This document shows, piece after piece, positions 8,000-20,909 of a stretch of DNA of 64,000 nucleotides. Position 1 is the first letter of the stretch. The number at the start of each line of letters is the position of its first letter. The translations under genes were made by a program, and so were the position numbers. The notes below the pieces were generated by a model. It was not told where the DNA came from. It saw only the letters and a program-made list of their open reading frames with translations, and searched no databases. Source of the DNA: Alcanivorax sp. (GTDB lineage Bacteria > Pseudomonadota > Gammaproteobacteria > Pseudomonadales > Alcanivoracaceae). The stretch lies in assembly GCA_017794945.1 (NCBI GenBank), contig CP051239.1:744001-808000 (forward strand). The letters are read 5' to 3'.

Positions 8000-9565
8000 A
8001 TGCGTTATTCAGGACTTGCCTCATTGTTATTGCTGTTGCTCGCCGGCTGCGCCACGCCGCCGGCGGAGAACAAGATGTCGGTCGCCCGGGAAACGGAAGC
8101 CGGCCAGGAAAAAATCACATCACCGCCCTGCCCTTCCGTTTCAAACCAACCGCTGCGCCGCACCCGCGCGATCGACGACCACATTATCCGGGTCAGCCCG
8201 GACGGCCTGATGGTGGATCCGGAACAGGCCGGCCGCCCACTCGATCAAGCCCGGGCCCGGCAGGCCTTTCAGCACATGCTGTGCGAAGCCACCCGCCTCG
8301 CCGAGCATCACGGCGGCGACCGGCCCCGCCTGCTGGTCTATGTGCACGGCGGCCTTAACAGCTACCAGCACAGCGATCAGAAAATTCACGACGGCCTGGC
8401 CTGGCGGATCATGAACGACCCACAGGACTGGCATTACCCGATTTTCATTTCCTGGAAATCCGACGCGCTCAGCACCTGGGGGGAGCACATTCTACGGCTG
8501 CGCGAAGGCAAAAAAGCCGGCGCGGTGGTCGGCGCCGCCAGCGCGCCCTTTATTCTGGTCGCGGATATCGCCACCACCCTGGGCCGCTTTCCGGCCACGG
8601 TCTACTACCAGCTCAGCAATGAAAAAGACCGCGCCGCCAGCCGTGGCCTGCTGATGCCATCGCGCGCCCTGTCCGGCAGTTGGAAAACCGCCAACCATAA
8701 TGTCTGCGGCGAAAACGCCTGCGCCAACCCCGGCACGCTGCGCTACCAGGGTGAGCAGTCCGGCCTGACCGCCAACCTGAGCCGTTATAAAACCAGCTTC
8801 ATCAACAGTACCGGGCGAGGCAGCGCGCAGATTGCCACCTTTCCGCTGCGTTACACCGTGGGCAGCCTCTGGCATAGCGCGGTTTCCGCCTCCGCCTGGG
8901 ACGTCATGAAGCGCCGCACCCAGACCCAATTCTTCCCCGCTTCGGACTTCGACGGACGCTGGCAGCCCGAGGACCTGGACCCGGTGCCTGGCGGGCACCT
9001 TTTCACCATGCTGTTGAACCACGCGCGGTCCCAACCGGACGCGCAGCCGGACCTGACGCTGGTCGGGCACAGCATGGGCACCCTGGTGATCAACCGCGCG
9101 CTGGAGCGCTTCCGGGACCAATGGACCGCCACGGACCTGATCGACAACCTGGTCTACATGGCCGCCGCCGCCAGCATCGAAGACAGCCTCAACGCCCTGG
9201 CGCCGATTCTGGCCGACGCGCCCCGGCCCGGGGAAACACCGGTGAACTTTTATAACCTCACCCTCAACCGCGTGGCGGAGGTCTCCGAGATGCATTACGG
9301 CGGCATTATCCCCACCGGCTCGTTATTGGTTTCCATCGACCAGCATCACGAACGACCCGAGCACGCTCTGCGACGCACCTTTGGCTCCGAAGTCAATGTG
9401 CTTTCCTCGATCCAGATTGTGGACCAGGCTCTCCGCCACAGCCGTGGCGATCTGGTCTTCAAGGCGTTTGATCGCCAGGTCGGCGCTCCGCCGTCGTCGC
9501 ACGGGGATTTCGGCGCCATCCCCTTCTGGCGCCAGGAAACCTGGCGGCTCAGCCAGCAGCCCTGA
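8000..9565 (+). CDS. Lipoprotein alpha/beta-hydrolase (unknown substrate)
   Basis: 521 residues from ATG 8000, behind an AAGGAGAGA ribosome site. The signal ends in lipobox LAGC (Cys about residue 17), so it should be an envelope lipoprotein. The fold is that of a serine alpha/beta-hydrolase: an early strand with LLVYVHGGLNSY (oxyanion-side HGG) and the nucleophile elbow GHSMG with Ser358. A conserved Asp and a C-terminal His (SHGDFG, near the end) could complete the triad. The middle of the protein (about 160-330) is an insertion that I do not recognise. It sits between ybeX and lnt, apart from the usual operon order, with its own 180-base upstream region. Esterase or lipase activity is inference. 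Confidence 0.8.
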   Translation: MRYSGLASLLLLLLAGCATPPAENKMSVARETEAGQEKITSPPCPSVSNQPLRRTRAIDDHIIRVSPDGLMVDPEQAGRPLDQARARQAFQHMLCEATRLAEHHGGDRPRLLVYVHGGLNSYQHSDQKIHDGLAWRIMNDPQDWHYPIFISWKSDALSTWGEHILRLREGKKAGAVVGAASAPFILVADIATTLGRFPATVYYQLSNEKDRAASRGLLMPSRALSGSWKTANHNVCGENACANPGTLRYQGEQSGLTANLSRYKTSFINSTGRGSAQIATFPLRYTVGSLWHSAVSASAWDVMKRRTQTQFFPASDFDGRWQPEDLDPVPGGHLFTMLLNHARSQPDAQPDLTLVGHSMGTLVINRALERFRDQWTATDLIDNLVYMAAAASIEDSLNALAPILADAPRPGETPVNFYNLTLNRVAEVSEMHYGGIIPTGSLLVSIDQHHERPEHALRRTFGSEVNVLSSIQIVDQALRHSRGDLVFKAFDRQVGAPPSSHGDFGAIPFWRQETWRLSQQP

Positions 9566-9577
9566 AGCCGGTTGGAC

Positions 9578-9603
9578 GCGCGCCACCCCGCCGGGGCGGC
9601 GCG
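9578..9603. terminator. GC-rich imperfect palindrome after hydrolase gene
   Basis: CGCGCC-A-CCCCG-C-CGGGG-C-GGCGCG forms an 11-bp interrupted stem just after the stop codon at 9565. No T-run follows, so a Rho-independent terminator is only possible. Confidence 0.35.
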
Positions 9604-9689
9604 TGCCATGGATTGCCGGCGCCAACTTGCGTATAACAAGGCTTCGCCGACCCGGCTCCCTTTGATTTTTTGCAATCGTGACCTTGCTT

Positions 9690-11168
9690 ATGCGCAATTT
9701 GTTTTTGGCCCTGATCGCCGGCCTGCTGTTTCCCTTGGCGTTCGCTCCCTATGGCCTGTGGCCGTTGCTGCTGGTCAGCGTGGCGCTGGCCTACTGGGTG
9801 CAGGCCAGCGCCGGGTCCGCCAAGGCCGCGCTGCTGGGCGGCTGGGCCTATGGCCTGGGCCTGTTCGGGTTCGGCGTGGCCTGGCTGCAGGTGTCGATGA
9901 CCGACTACGGCTACATGCCGCTGTGGATGGCGGTGCCCGCCACCGCCGCCTTCGCGGCGCTGCTGGCGCTGTTCTACGGCGCGGCGTTCTGGCTGACCCG
10001 CCGGTTCAGCGGCGGCGGGCTGATGTTCGCCGGCGCCTGGGTGCTGGCGGACTGGCTGCGCGGCTGGCTGCTCACCGGCTTCCCCTGGCTGTACGGCGGC
10101 TACGCGCTGATCGACACGCCCCTGGCCGGGCTGGCGCCGCTGGGCGGGATCTGGCTGATCACCCTGGCGGCGGTGATCCTGCCGGTGACCGCCGTGGAAC
10201 TGGTGCTGCGCCGGGGCCGGGGCACCGGCCCGCTGGTGTTGTCCCTGGCGCTGATCGTGGCCGGGGTGGTGGGCGGCCAGCTCAGCTTTACCCATGCCGA
10301 AGGCGAACGGCAGCGGGTGGCGCTGGTGCAAGGCAACGTGCCCCAGGACCTGAAATGGCTGGCCACCATGCGCGAGGAAACCCGCGAGATCTACGCCGGC
10401 CTCACCGAGGGCCTGCCGGAGGACACCCTGGTGGTGTGGCCGGAGTCAGCGATGATCGAGTTCTACCAGGACATCGACGACTTCGTGGACGGCCAGGGCG
10501 AAGCGGTGGCGGCCAAGGGCGGCGCCTTGATCAGCGGCCTGCCCTGGCGCGACGAAAGCCGCACCCCGACCACCTACCACAACAGTATCGCGGTGGTGGG
10601 CACGGCCAGCGACGACGGCGTCTACCACAAGCAAAAGCTGGTGCCGTTCGGCGAGTACGTGCCGCTGCAGGGGCTGATTCGCGGGCTGATCCCGTTTTTC
10701 GACCTGCCCATGTCCAGCTTCACGCCGGGCAGCCCGCGCCAGCCCAACCTGCGCGCCCTGGGCCATGAGATCGCGCCCTTCATTTGCTACGAGATCCTTT
10801 ACCCGGCGCTGGTGGCGAGCCGCACCGGCGACGCCGACGTGCTGCTGACGATCAGTAACGATGCCTGGTTCGGCACCTCGGCGGGGCCCCACCAGCACTT
10901 CCAGATGACCCGGCTGCGGGCCCTGGAAACCGGCCGCTGGCTGCTGCGCGGCACCAATAACGGCATCACCGCGGTGGTTGACCACCACGGTAAGGTCGTG
11001 GCGCGTCTGCCCCAATTCGAGCGCGACGTGCTGGTCAGCGAGTACCAGCCGCGCCGGGGCGAGACCCCGTTCATGCTGGCCGGCGTCTGGCCCACGCTGC
11101 TGCTGGCGCTGGCGTTCGTGGTGCTGGGGCGCGGCCGCCGGGCACGCGGTCTGCTGGAGTCGTTCTGA
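9690..11168 (+). CDS. lnt: Apolipoprotein N-acyltransferase
   Basis: 492 residues from ATG 9690; a GTG four codons earlier (9678) is the alternative. N-terminal hydrophobic helices (residues 1-185) anchor it in the inner membrane, and a periplasmic nitrilase-like domain follows. The catalytic triad is intact: Glu252 (VVWPESA), Lys314 (HKQKLVPFGEYVP) and Cys366 (FICYEILYP). Lnt transfers an acyl chain from phospholipid to the N-terminal Cys of apolipoproteins, the last step of lipoprotein maturation. Its product is needed by the several lipoproteins encoded in this window. The last bases overlap a possible CTG start of the SulP gene. Confidence 0.95.
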   Translation: MRNLFLALIAGLLFPLAFAPYGLWPLLLVSVALAYWVQASAGSAKAALLGGWAYGLGLFGFGVAWLQVSMTDYGYMPLWMAVPATAAFAALLALFYGAAFWLTRRFSGGGLMFAGAWVLADWLRGWLLTGFPWLYGGYALIDTPLAGLAPLGGIWLITLAAVILPVTAVELVLRRGRGTGPLVLSLALIVAGVVGGQLSFTHAEGERQRVALVQGNVPQDLKWLATMREETREIYAGLTEGLPEDTLVVWPESAMIEFYQDIDDFVDGQGEAVAAKGGALISGLPWRDESRTPTTYHNSIAVVGTASDDGVYHKQKLVPFGEYVPLQGLIRGLIPFFDLPMSSFTPGSPRQPNLRALGHEIAPFICYEILYPALVASRTGDADVLLTISNDAWFGTSAGPHQHFQMTRLRALETGRWLLRGTNNGITAVVDHHGKVVARLPQFERDVLVSEYQPRRGETPFMLAGVWPTLLLALAFVVLGRGRRARGLLESF

Positions 11169-11215
11169 ACACCTGGCTGAGAGACTACCGGCCCGGCGAC
11201 GCCGCCGCCGACGGC

Positions 11216-12870
11216 ATGGCGGCGCTGATCGTCACCCTGATGCTGATCCCGCAGAGCCTGGCCTATGCGCTGCTCGCCGGGGTGCCGGCGCAGATGGGGC
11301 TGTACGCCAGCATTCTGCCGCTGATCGGCTATGCGCTGTTCGGCTCCAGCCGCACCCTGGCGGTGGGGCCGGTGGCGGTGGTGTCGCTGATGACGGCGGC
11401 CGCCGCCGGTCAGGTGGCCGGCGGCGACAGCGGCGCCTACCTGGCGGCCACGGTGATACTGGCGCTGCTCTCCGGCGTCTTTCTGGTCGCCATGGGTCTG
11501 CTGCGCCTGGGCTGGGTCGCCAACCTGCTCAGCCATTCGGTGATCAGCGGTTTTATCACCGCGTCCGGCCTGTTGATCGCCGCCAGCCAGCTTAAGCACC
11601 TGCTGGGTATTCCGATGCAGGGCGACACGCTTTGGGCGCTGGGGCTTTCCGCGTTTCACCAGCGTGCCGGCGTTAACCGCGCCACCGTGCTGGTGGGCGC
11701 CGCCGCGCTGCTGTTCCTGCTGTGGGCGCGCGGGCCGCTGAAGCGGCTGCTCGGGCGCACCACCCTGCCGCCCCTGCTCGCCGATCTGCTCGCCAAGGCC
11801 GGGCCGGTGCTGGCGGTGATCGGCACCACCGTGGCGGTGGCCGCCAGCGACCTGCGGAGCCGGGGCGTGGCGGTGGTGGGCGACGTGCCCGGCGGGTTAC
11901 CGGCGCTGTCCCTGCCGGCGTTCGACGCCGGCGTGTGGGGCCAGCTGGCGTTGCCGGCGTTGTTGATCAGCCTGATCGGCTTCGTGGAGTCGGTGTCGGT
12001 GGCTCAGACCCTGGCCGCCAAGCGGCGCCAGCGGGTCGACAGCAACGCGGAATTGGTCGGGCTGGGCGCCGCCAATCTGGCCTCCGGGGTAAGCGGCGGC
12101 TTCCCGGTCACCGGCGGGTTTTCGCGCTCGGTGGTCAATTTCGACGCCGGTGCCCGCAGCCCCATGGCCGGCGTGTTCACCGCAGGCGGCATCGCGCTCA
12201 CGGCGCTGTTTTTCACGCCCTGGTTTTACTACCTGCCCAAAGCCACTCTGGCGGCCACCATCATCGTCGCGGTGCTGACCCTGGTGGACCTGGGCGCGCT
12301 GCGGCGCGCCTGGCGCTATTCCAAGGCGGACTTCACCGCCATGCTGGTGACCCTGGCCGGGGTGCTGCTCGCGGGGGTGGAAATCGGCGTGCTCGCCGGG
12401 GTGGCCGCGGCGCTGGCGCTGCATCTGTGGCGCACCAGCCAGCCGCACATGGCCGAGCTGGGGCAAATGCCGGGCACCGAGCATTTCCGCAATGTGCGCC
12501 GCCACCCGGTGATCACCTCGCCCCGGGTGCTCTCGATCCGGGTGGACGAGTCCCTGTACTTCGCCAATGCCCGGCGCACCGAGGACGCCATCTACGATAG
12601 GGCGCTGCACTGCGACGGCCGCCGCCATGTGGTGCTGCTCTGCTCGGCGATCAACCATATCGACGCCAGCGCCCTGGACAGCCTGGAAAGCTTGAACCGG
12701 CGTCTTCTGGACGCCGGCGTCACCCTGCACCTGTCGGAGGTGAAAGGCCCGGTGATGGACCAGCTGAAACGCAGCGATTTTCTCGAACAGCTCAGCGGCC
12801 AGGTGTTCATGAGCCACTATCAGGCGCTGGCGACACTGGACCCTGAGACCAGCGAACGGGCCTCCGGCGG

Positions 12871-12883
<13 letters not shown>
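11216..12883 (+). CDS. SulP-family anion transporter with STAS domain
   Basis: 555 residues from the first ATG. The SulP core is recognisable (MLIPQSLAYALLAGVPAQMGLYASILP; GGFPVTGGFSRSVVNFDAGARSP) with about 10-12 membrane segments. A cytoplasmic STAS domain lies at about 440-545 (LSIRVDESLYFANARRTEDAI; INHIDASALDSLESLN). The family carries sulfate, bicarbonate or dicarboxylates; the substrate is not determinable here, though a second sulfate route near cysWA is tempting. The conserved block WLRDYRPGDAAADG lies just upstream of this ATG in the same frame, so translation probably begins at a CTG at 11165 that overlaps the lnt stop and has GGAG five bases before it. It ends 13 bases inside the convergent downstream gene. 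Confidence 0.9.
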
Positions 12884-16051
<3,168 letters not shown>

Positions 16052-16099
16052 CAGCCGCCCGGCACCGATTTACCCGGACCGGGCGACAGGAGACCGCAA

Positions 16100-16609
16100 G
16101 TGATCAGCCACGTCAGAATCGCACTGGTGATCGTACTCACCGCCCTGACCCTGTCGGCCTGCTCCGGCTGGCAGTTGCGCGGCCAGACCTCCACCCCGGA
16201 GCTGGAATCGATCACCCTGGACGGCGCCAGCGCGCGGCTGCGCTACACCCTGGAAGACGAACTGGAACCCAGCGGCGTGCTGATCCACGGCCAGTCGCAG
16301 AACATCGTGATGATTCTCGACGAACGCTGGGACAGCCGCACCGCGGCGGTGGACGCCCGCGGCCGCGCCGCCGAGCGCGAGCTGCGCTACGAGATCACCT
16401 GGCAACTGGTGGACCGCGACACCGAGGCCATGCTTAACCCGCCACGGCGCATTTCCGCGCTGCGCAGCTTCGCCTATTCGCCGGATAACGTCACCGCCAC
16501 CTCCGACGAGGAAGAACTGGTGCGCGACGATCTTTACGAGGACGTGGCCTACCGGCTGATCAACCAGTTGGCCAACGCCGCCCGCAAAATCGACAGCCGG
16601 GACCGCTAG
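16100..16609 (+). CDS. lptE: LPS-assembly lipoprotein LptE
   Basis: 169 residues starting with GTG at 16100 behind an ACAGGAG ribosome site. A lipoprotein signal ends in LSAC (MISHVRIALVIVLTALTLSAC), followed by the family hallmark GWQLRG. LptE plugs the LptD barrel in the outer membrane and completes lipopolysaccharide export. Its position between leuS and holA is the standard place for lptE. Length is typical (160-190). Confidence 0.93.
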   Translation: MISHVRIALVIVLTALTLSACSGWQLRGQTSTPELESITLDGASARLRYTLEDELEPSGVLIHGQSQNIVMILDERWDSRTAAVDARGRAAERELRYEITWQLVDRDTEAMLNPPRRISALRSFAYSPDNVTATSDEEELVRDDLYEDVAYRLINQLANAARKIDSRDR

Positions 16610-16614
16610 CCGCC

Positions 16615-17616
16615 ATGCGCCTGCGTGTGGAGCAACTCGCCAAGCACCTGCAAAGCGATCTGCTGCCGGTCTATCTGGTGGCCGGCGACGAGCCCCTGCA
16701 GCAGGACGAATGCCTGGACGCCCTGCGCGCCGCCGCCCGCCGGAAAGGCTTCGACGAACGCCACCGTTTCAGCGCCGACACCGGCATCGACTGGAACGCC
16801 CTGCTCAACGAATCGCAAAGCATGAGCCTGTTCGGCGGCCGCCGGATTCTGGAGCTGGTGCTGCTGGAAAAGCGCCCGGACAAAGCCGGCAGCCAGATCC
16901 TGCGCGACCTGCTCGACCACCCCAACGACGACACCCTGATTCTGATCCGCTGCTCGCGGCTGGACCGCCGCAAGGACTGGAACAGCGCCTGGGTCAAGGC
17001 GGTGGAAAAAGTGGGCGCGGTGGTGGAAATCTGGCCGGTGGAGGGCAAGCAGCTGCAGCACTGGCTGCGTGACCGCCTCGCCGGGCTCAAGCTGACCATC
17101 GACGACGACGCTCTGGAGCTGCTGATCCAACGCAGCGAAGGCAACCTGCTGGCCGCCGCCCAGGAAGTGGACAAGCTCGCCCTGCTCGCCACCGACGGCC
17201 GCGTCGACGCCGCCACCGTACAGCAGGCGGTGGGCGATTCCAGCCGTTACACGCCGTTCGACCTCACCGACGCCACCAGCGGCGGCGACGCCAACCGGGC
17301 GCTGCGCATCTTGCGCACCCTGCGCGCCGAAGGCGTGGAAGCGCCGGTGGTGCTGTGGGCCCTGGGCCGGGAAATCCGCGCCCTGGACGCGCTCGCCACC
17401 GGCGGCGCCCCGCCGCGCCTGCCGCCCCAGCGGCTGCGCGCCCTGCAGGCCCAGGCCGGGCGCATGCCGCCGCGCCAGCTGCACCAGTGCCAGGCGCTGG
17501 CGATCCGCGCCGACCAGGCCGTCAAAGGCATGGGCCCCGGCGACCCCTGGCAGTTTCTCGCCGGCCTGGTGCTGCGCCTGTGCGGCAAACCGTTGCCGGC
17601 GATCCTGGAAAAGTAA
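16615..17616 (+). CDS. holA: DNA polymerase III subunit delta
   Basis: 333 residues, usual length 330-345. N-terminal PVYLVAGDEPLQQDE is the degenerate P-loop region of the delta subunit. The family blocks DTLILIRCSRLDRRKDWNSAWVKAVE and the helical C-terminal collar region (about 230-330) follow. Delta is part of the clamp-loader complex and opens the beta clamp. It starts six bases after lptE and is the last gene of the leuS-lptE-holA run. Confidence 0.95.
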   Translation: MRLRVEQLAKHLQSDLLPVYLVAGDEPLQQDECLDALRAAARRKGFDERHRFSADTGIDWNALLNESQSMSLFGGRRILELVLLEKRPDKAGSQILRDLLDHPNDDTLILIRCSRLDRRKDWNSAWVKAVEKVGAVVEIWPVEGKQLQHWLRDRLAGLKLTIDDDALELLIQRSEGNLLAAAQEVDKLALLATDGRVDAATVQQAVGDSSRYTPFDLTDATSGGDANRALRILRTLRAEGVEAPVVLWALGREIRALDALATGGAPPRLPPQRLRALQAQAGRMPPRQLHQCQALAIRADQAVKGMGPGDPWQFLAGLVLRLCGKPLPAILEK

Positions 17617-17706
17617 CCGCCGCCTGTTTTGGCCCCTTCGCCCCCGGCGCCGACGGGCCGGCTTTGCTAGCCTTCGGCGTTGGATTCCACCACAGCCAGG
17701 ACAGCC

Positions 17707-18570
17707 ATGGACAAGCACGCCCCGGACACCTCCTCGATCAGCTTCACCGCGCTTTATACCGGCCAGGTGTGGGTGCGCAACGGCCTGTCCGAGCCGTTCT
17801 TCCAGACCCGCTCGGGGGCGCTGCTGTATAGCGCCATGAGCCCCATGGAAGCACTCGGCAAGCGGGTGCTAGGCGGTAATATCCGTACCTTTCTGCTGCA
17901 GCGCCACCATCTGATCGACACGCGCCTGGCGGCGCTGATCGAGCGGCATCCGGATTTGCAGGTGGTGGAGATCGCCTGCGGTCTGTCACCGCGCGGCTGC
18001 CGCTTCCGGCAACGCTTTCCGTCGATCACCTACGTGGAAGCGGACCTGCCGGACATGGCCGATCGCAAGCGGCGCCTGCTGGCCGCCAAGGGCTTTCTGG
18101 GCGCCACCCACCGCGTGGTGCCGGTGAACATTCTCGCCGAGGACGGCCCGGACAGCGTCGCCGCGCTGCTTGAGGGGCTGGACCCGGGACGGCCGGTGGC
18201 GGTGATCACCGAAGGGCTGATCAACTACTTCAGCCTGGACACCGTGACGCCGTTCTGGGGCCGTCTGGCCGCCGGCCTGCGGCGTTTTCCGCTGGGCGTG
18301 TATCTGAGCGATAACTACCCGCTGTATACCGACATGCGGTTCCACCGCACGCTGAAAGCCCTGGGGGGTCTGCTCGGCGCCATATCCCGCAGCCAGGTGG
18401 CGTTTCACTTCCGCTCCGACGCGGACACCGAGCGCCATTTCCTCAATCAGGGCTTCGACGCCCTCACCGTGCACGACCCGGCGGATTTCTACGCCGCCCT
18501 GCCCATCCCCCGCACCCGCGGCACCCCGATGGTGCGGGTGCTCGAAGCCTCCGTCTCTGGTACTCCGTAG
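17707..18570 (+). CDS. LCM-type class I SAM-dependent methyltransferase
   Basis: 287 residues from ATG 17707; a TTG nine codons upstream is the alternative. The SAM-binding motif I is VVEIACGLSPRGCRF (about residue 82), followed by TYVEADLPDM. Post-motif II is VAVITEGLINYFSLD. This matches the leucine carboxyl methyltransferase (LCM)/PpmM-like family, which carries out O-methylation of carboxylates or polyketides. The substrate is unknown. The gene lies 90 bases after holA and is not part of the usual conserved order. A complex inverted-repeat element fills the next 400 bases. Confidence 0.8.
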   Translation: MDKHAPDTSSISFTALYTGQVWVRNGLSEPFFQTRSGALLYSAMSPMEALGKRVLGGNIRTFLLQRHHLIDTRLAALIERHPDLQVVEIACGLSPRGCRFRQRFPSITYVEADLPDMADRKRRLLAAKGFLGATHRVVPVNILAEDGPDSVAALLEGLDPGRPVAVITEGLINYFSLDTVTPFWGRLAAGLRRFPLGVYLSDNYPLYTDMRFHRTLKALGGLLGAISRSQVAFHFRSDADTERHFLNQGFDALTVHDPADFYAALPIPRTRGTPMVRVLEASVSGTP

Positions 18571-18573
18571 CCC

Positions 18574-18875
18574 GGTTCGGTCTCGGTGTCCTTGTCCAGG
18601 ACCCGCCGTGAATACGTCCCTGTAGGCTTGTGTTCGGCTCCCTGCCTCACACAGTCCTGGACAAGGACACCGAGACCGAACCTCCGGAATGGCGCGAGCC
18701 GCCCAGCACGGCTTCGTAGAATGGTTCAGCGACGGCGACAACCCGGGCTACCAGAATCTCACCAATGAGCGGGTCTGTGTTCTGCCCTTCCGGGACCCTG
18801 GAGAACAGGACGTTCGACAGGGAGCCTACAGGGACGTATTCACGGCGTTCCCGGAAGGGCAGAACACAGACCCGC
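18574..18875. repeat. Twin-hairpin intergenic element, copy 1
   Basis: Two long perfect inverted repeats in one intergenic region. Hairpin A pairs 18574-18602 with 18654-18682 (29 bp, 51-base loop). Hairpin B pairs 18769-18794 with 18850-18875 (26 bp, 55-base loop). The A loop contains a 25-base core (starts CGCCGTGAATACGTCCCTG, 18604-18628) whose exact reverse complement lies in the B loop, so the two loops can pair with each other. A spacer of 86 bases (18683-18768) separates them. A second diverged copy is at 34507-34818. No gene, transposase or target-site duplication was recognised. The rest of the 18571-18976 gap holds only the short leader before proA. Confidence 0.9.
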
Positions 18876-18976
18876 GTCCCGCGATGGAGAGGCTGGTTTC
18901 GCCCGGGGTTGCGAAGCGCCTATACTAGGCGCCTTCGAATTCTTTTACGGTTTATTAAGTGGGCATCGCAGAGAAC

Positions 18977-20233
18977 ATGGATATCCAGCAGTACATGGCG
19001 ACCGTGGGCGAGCAGGCCCGCGGCGCGTCCCGGGCCATGGCCCGGGCCACCGCCGGCGACAAGAACGCCGCCCTGAGCGCCATCGCCGGTGCGCTGCGCG
19101 CGCACCGCAGCGCCATTCTCGACGCCAATCAGCGTGACTTGGCGCGCGGCCGGGACAGCGGCCTGGAAGCGGCGCTGCTGGACCGCCTGGAACTGACCCC
19201 GGAGCGTTTCGACGGCATGGTGGAGGGGCTGGAGCAGGTGATCGCCCTGGCCGACCCGGTGGGCGGCATCACTGACCTGAACTACCGGCCCTCGGGCATC
19301 CAGGTGGGCAAGATGCGCGTGCCGCTGGGCGTCATCGGCATCATTTACGAGTCGCGCCCCAACGTCACCATCGACGCGGCGGCGCTGTGCCTGAAATCCG
19401 GCAACGCGGCGATTCTGCGCGGCGGGTCCGAGGCGATTGACTCCAACCAGGCGATCGCCGAGTGCCTGCGCATCGGTCTGCGCGAAGCCGGCCTGCCGGA
19501 GACCGCCGTACAGGTGATCGAGACCACCGACCGGGCCGCCGTGGGCGAGCTCATCACCCACCCCGAGTGGGTGGACGTGATCGTGCCGCGCGGCGGCAAG
19601 GGCCTGATCGAACGCATCAGCAACGACGCCCGCGTGCCGGTGATCAAGCATCTGGACGGCAATTGCCACGTCTACATCGACGCCCAGGCGGACACCGGCA
19701 AGGCCATCAAGGTGGCCTACAACGCCAAGACCCAGCGTTACGGCACCTGCAACACCATGGAAACGCTGCTGGTGCACGCCGGCATCGCCGAGCGGGTGCT
19801 GCCGGAGCTGGCCGCCCAGTATCGGGCCGCCGGCGTGGAGCTGCGCGGCTGCGAGCGCAGCCGGGCGCTGCTGGACGGCATCGGCGAAGCCACCGAAACC
19901 GACTGGGCCGAGGAATACCTGGCGCCGGTGCTGGCGATCAAGCTGGTGGACGGTCTGGACGAGGCGCTGGAGCACATTCACCGCTACAGTTCCGGGCACA
20001 CCGAATCGATCATCACCGAGAACTACACCCTGGCGCGGCGTTTTCTCGCCGAGGTGGATTCCAGCTCGGTGATGGTCAACGCGTCCACCCGCTTCGCCGA
20101 CGGCTTCGAGTACGGCCTGGGCGCGGAGATCGGCATCTCCACGGACAAGCTCCACGCCCGCGGGCCGGTGGGCCTGGAAGGGCTCACCAGCCAGAAGTGG
20201 GTGGTGCTCGGGGACGGGCATGTTCGGACGTGA
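18977..20233 (+). CDS. proA: Gamma-glutamyl phosphate reductase
   Basis: 418 residues from ATG 18977 (a GTG at 18959 would add six residues); the family length is about 417. Domains are those of the aldehyde-dehydrogenase-like ProA: the [18 protein letters not shown] region, the [13 protein letters not shown] cofactor loop, and the active-site Cys in [18 protein letters not shown]. It reduces L-glutamyl-5-phosphate with NADPH in proline synthesis. The proA-nadD-rsfS-rlmH order is that of Pseudomonas. It overlaps nadD by 14 bases. Confidence 0.96.
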   Translation: MDIQQYMATVGEQARGASRAMARATAGDKNAALSAIAGALRAHRSAILDANQRDLARGRDSGLEAALLDRLELTPERFDGMVEGLEQVIALADPVGGITDLNYRPSGIQVGKMRVPLGVIGIIYESRPNVTIDAAALCLKSGNAAILRGGSEAIDSNQAIAECLRIGLREAGLPETAVQVIETTDRAAVGELITHPEWVDVIVPRGGKGLIERISNDARVPVIKHLDGNCHVYIDAQADTGKAIKVAYNAKTQRYGTCNTMETLLVHAGIAERVLPELAAQYRAAGVELRGCERSRALLDGIGEATETDWAEEYLAPVLAIKLVDGLDEALEHIHRYSSGHTESIITENYTLARRFLAEVDSSSVMVNASTRFADGFEYGLGAEIGISTDKLHARGPVGLEGLTSQKWVVLGDGHVRT

Positions 20234-20909
20234 TACCGCGTCCGACCTTCCTCTGATCCTGTTCGGCGGCACTTTCGACCCGATTCACCGTGCCCATCTG
20301 CGGGCCGCCCTGGCGGTATCCCGGGCGCTTGGCGATGCGCCGGTGCACCTGTTGCCGAATGCGGTACCGCCGCACCGGCCACAGCCCCTGGCCACCGGCG
20401 AGCAACGGCTGGCCATGGTCCGCCGCGCCTGCGCCGGGCACAACCAGCTGGTCGCCGACGACTGGGAGCTGCGCCACGCCAGCCGGCCGTCCTACACGCT
20501 CGCCACCCTGAAACACTACAAACGGCTGATCGGCACGCGCCCCCTGGTGTTCGTGGTGGGCGCGGACAGTTTCGCCGGTCTGCACCGCTGGCACCGCTGG
20601 CGGGAGTTTCCCGCCCTCTGCCATCTGGCGGTGGTGCCCCGCCCGCACAGCCCGCCGGCGCCACTGTCGGTGCAGCGCGCCTTTCCGGCGGCGCCGGCGT
20701 GGCTGCTGCGCCGGCGGCCGGCGGGGCGGCGCTTGATGCTGCGCCGTCCGGAAATGGCGGTGGCCGCCACCGATATCCGCCGCGCCCTGCAACACGACGG
20801 CGCCGAGTATCACCTGACACCGGCGGTACTGGCCCATATCCGACGCCTGGGCCTGTATAATGCCGACACTGTTCGTCCAACCCGTCACGCACACAACGAG
20901 GCCCCATGA
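20220..20909 (+). CDS. nadD: Nicotinate-nucleotide adenylyltransferase
   Basis: 229 residues. The nucleotidyltransferase motif [13 protein letters not shown] is at the N-terminus, and the C-terminal AATDIRRAL motif corresponds to the ISSTxIR motif with small changes. It adenylates nicotinate mononucleotide in NAD synthesis. The start lies inside the end of proA, and the stop overlaps rsfS as ATGA. A 15-residue tail ([13 protein letters not shown] region) extends past the usual end and probably has little function. Confidence 0.94.
   Translation: MFGRDTASDLPLILFGGTFDPIHRAHLRAALAVSRALGDAPVHLLPNAVPPHRPQPLATGEQRLAMVRRACAGHNQLVADDWELRHASRPSYTLATLKHYKRLIGTRPLVFVVGADSFAGLHRWHRWREFPALCHLAVVPRPHSPPAPLSVQRAFPAAPAWLLRRRPAGRRLMLRRPEMAVAATDIRRALQHDGAEYHLTPAVLAHIRRLGLYNADTVRPTRHAHNEAP

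Noticed and set aside
18571..18976. Coding genes within the twin-hairpin element
   Set aside because: Short open frames exist, but they read through perfect inverted repeats, lack ribosome sites, and differ between the two copies.
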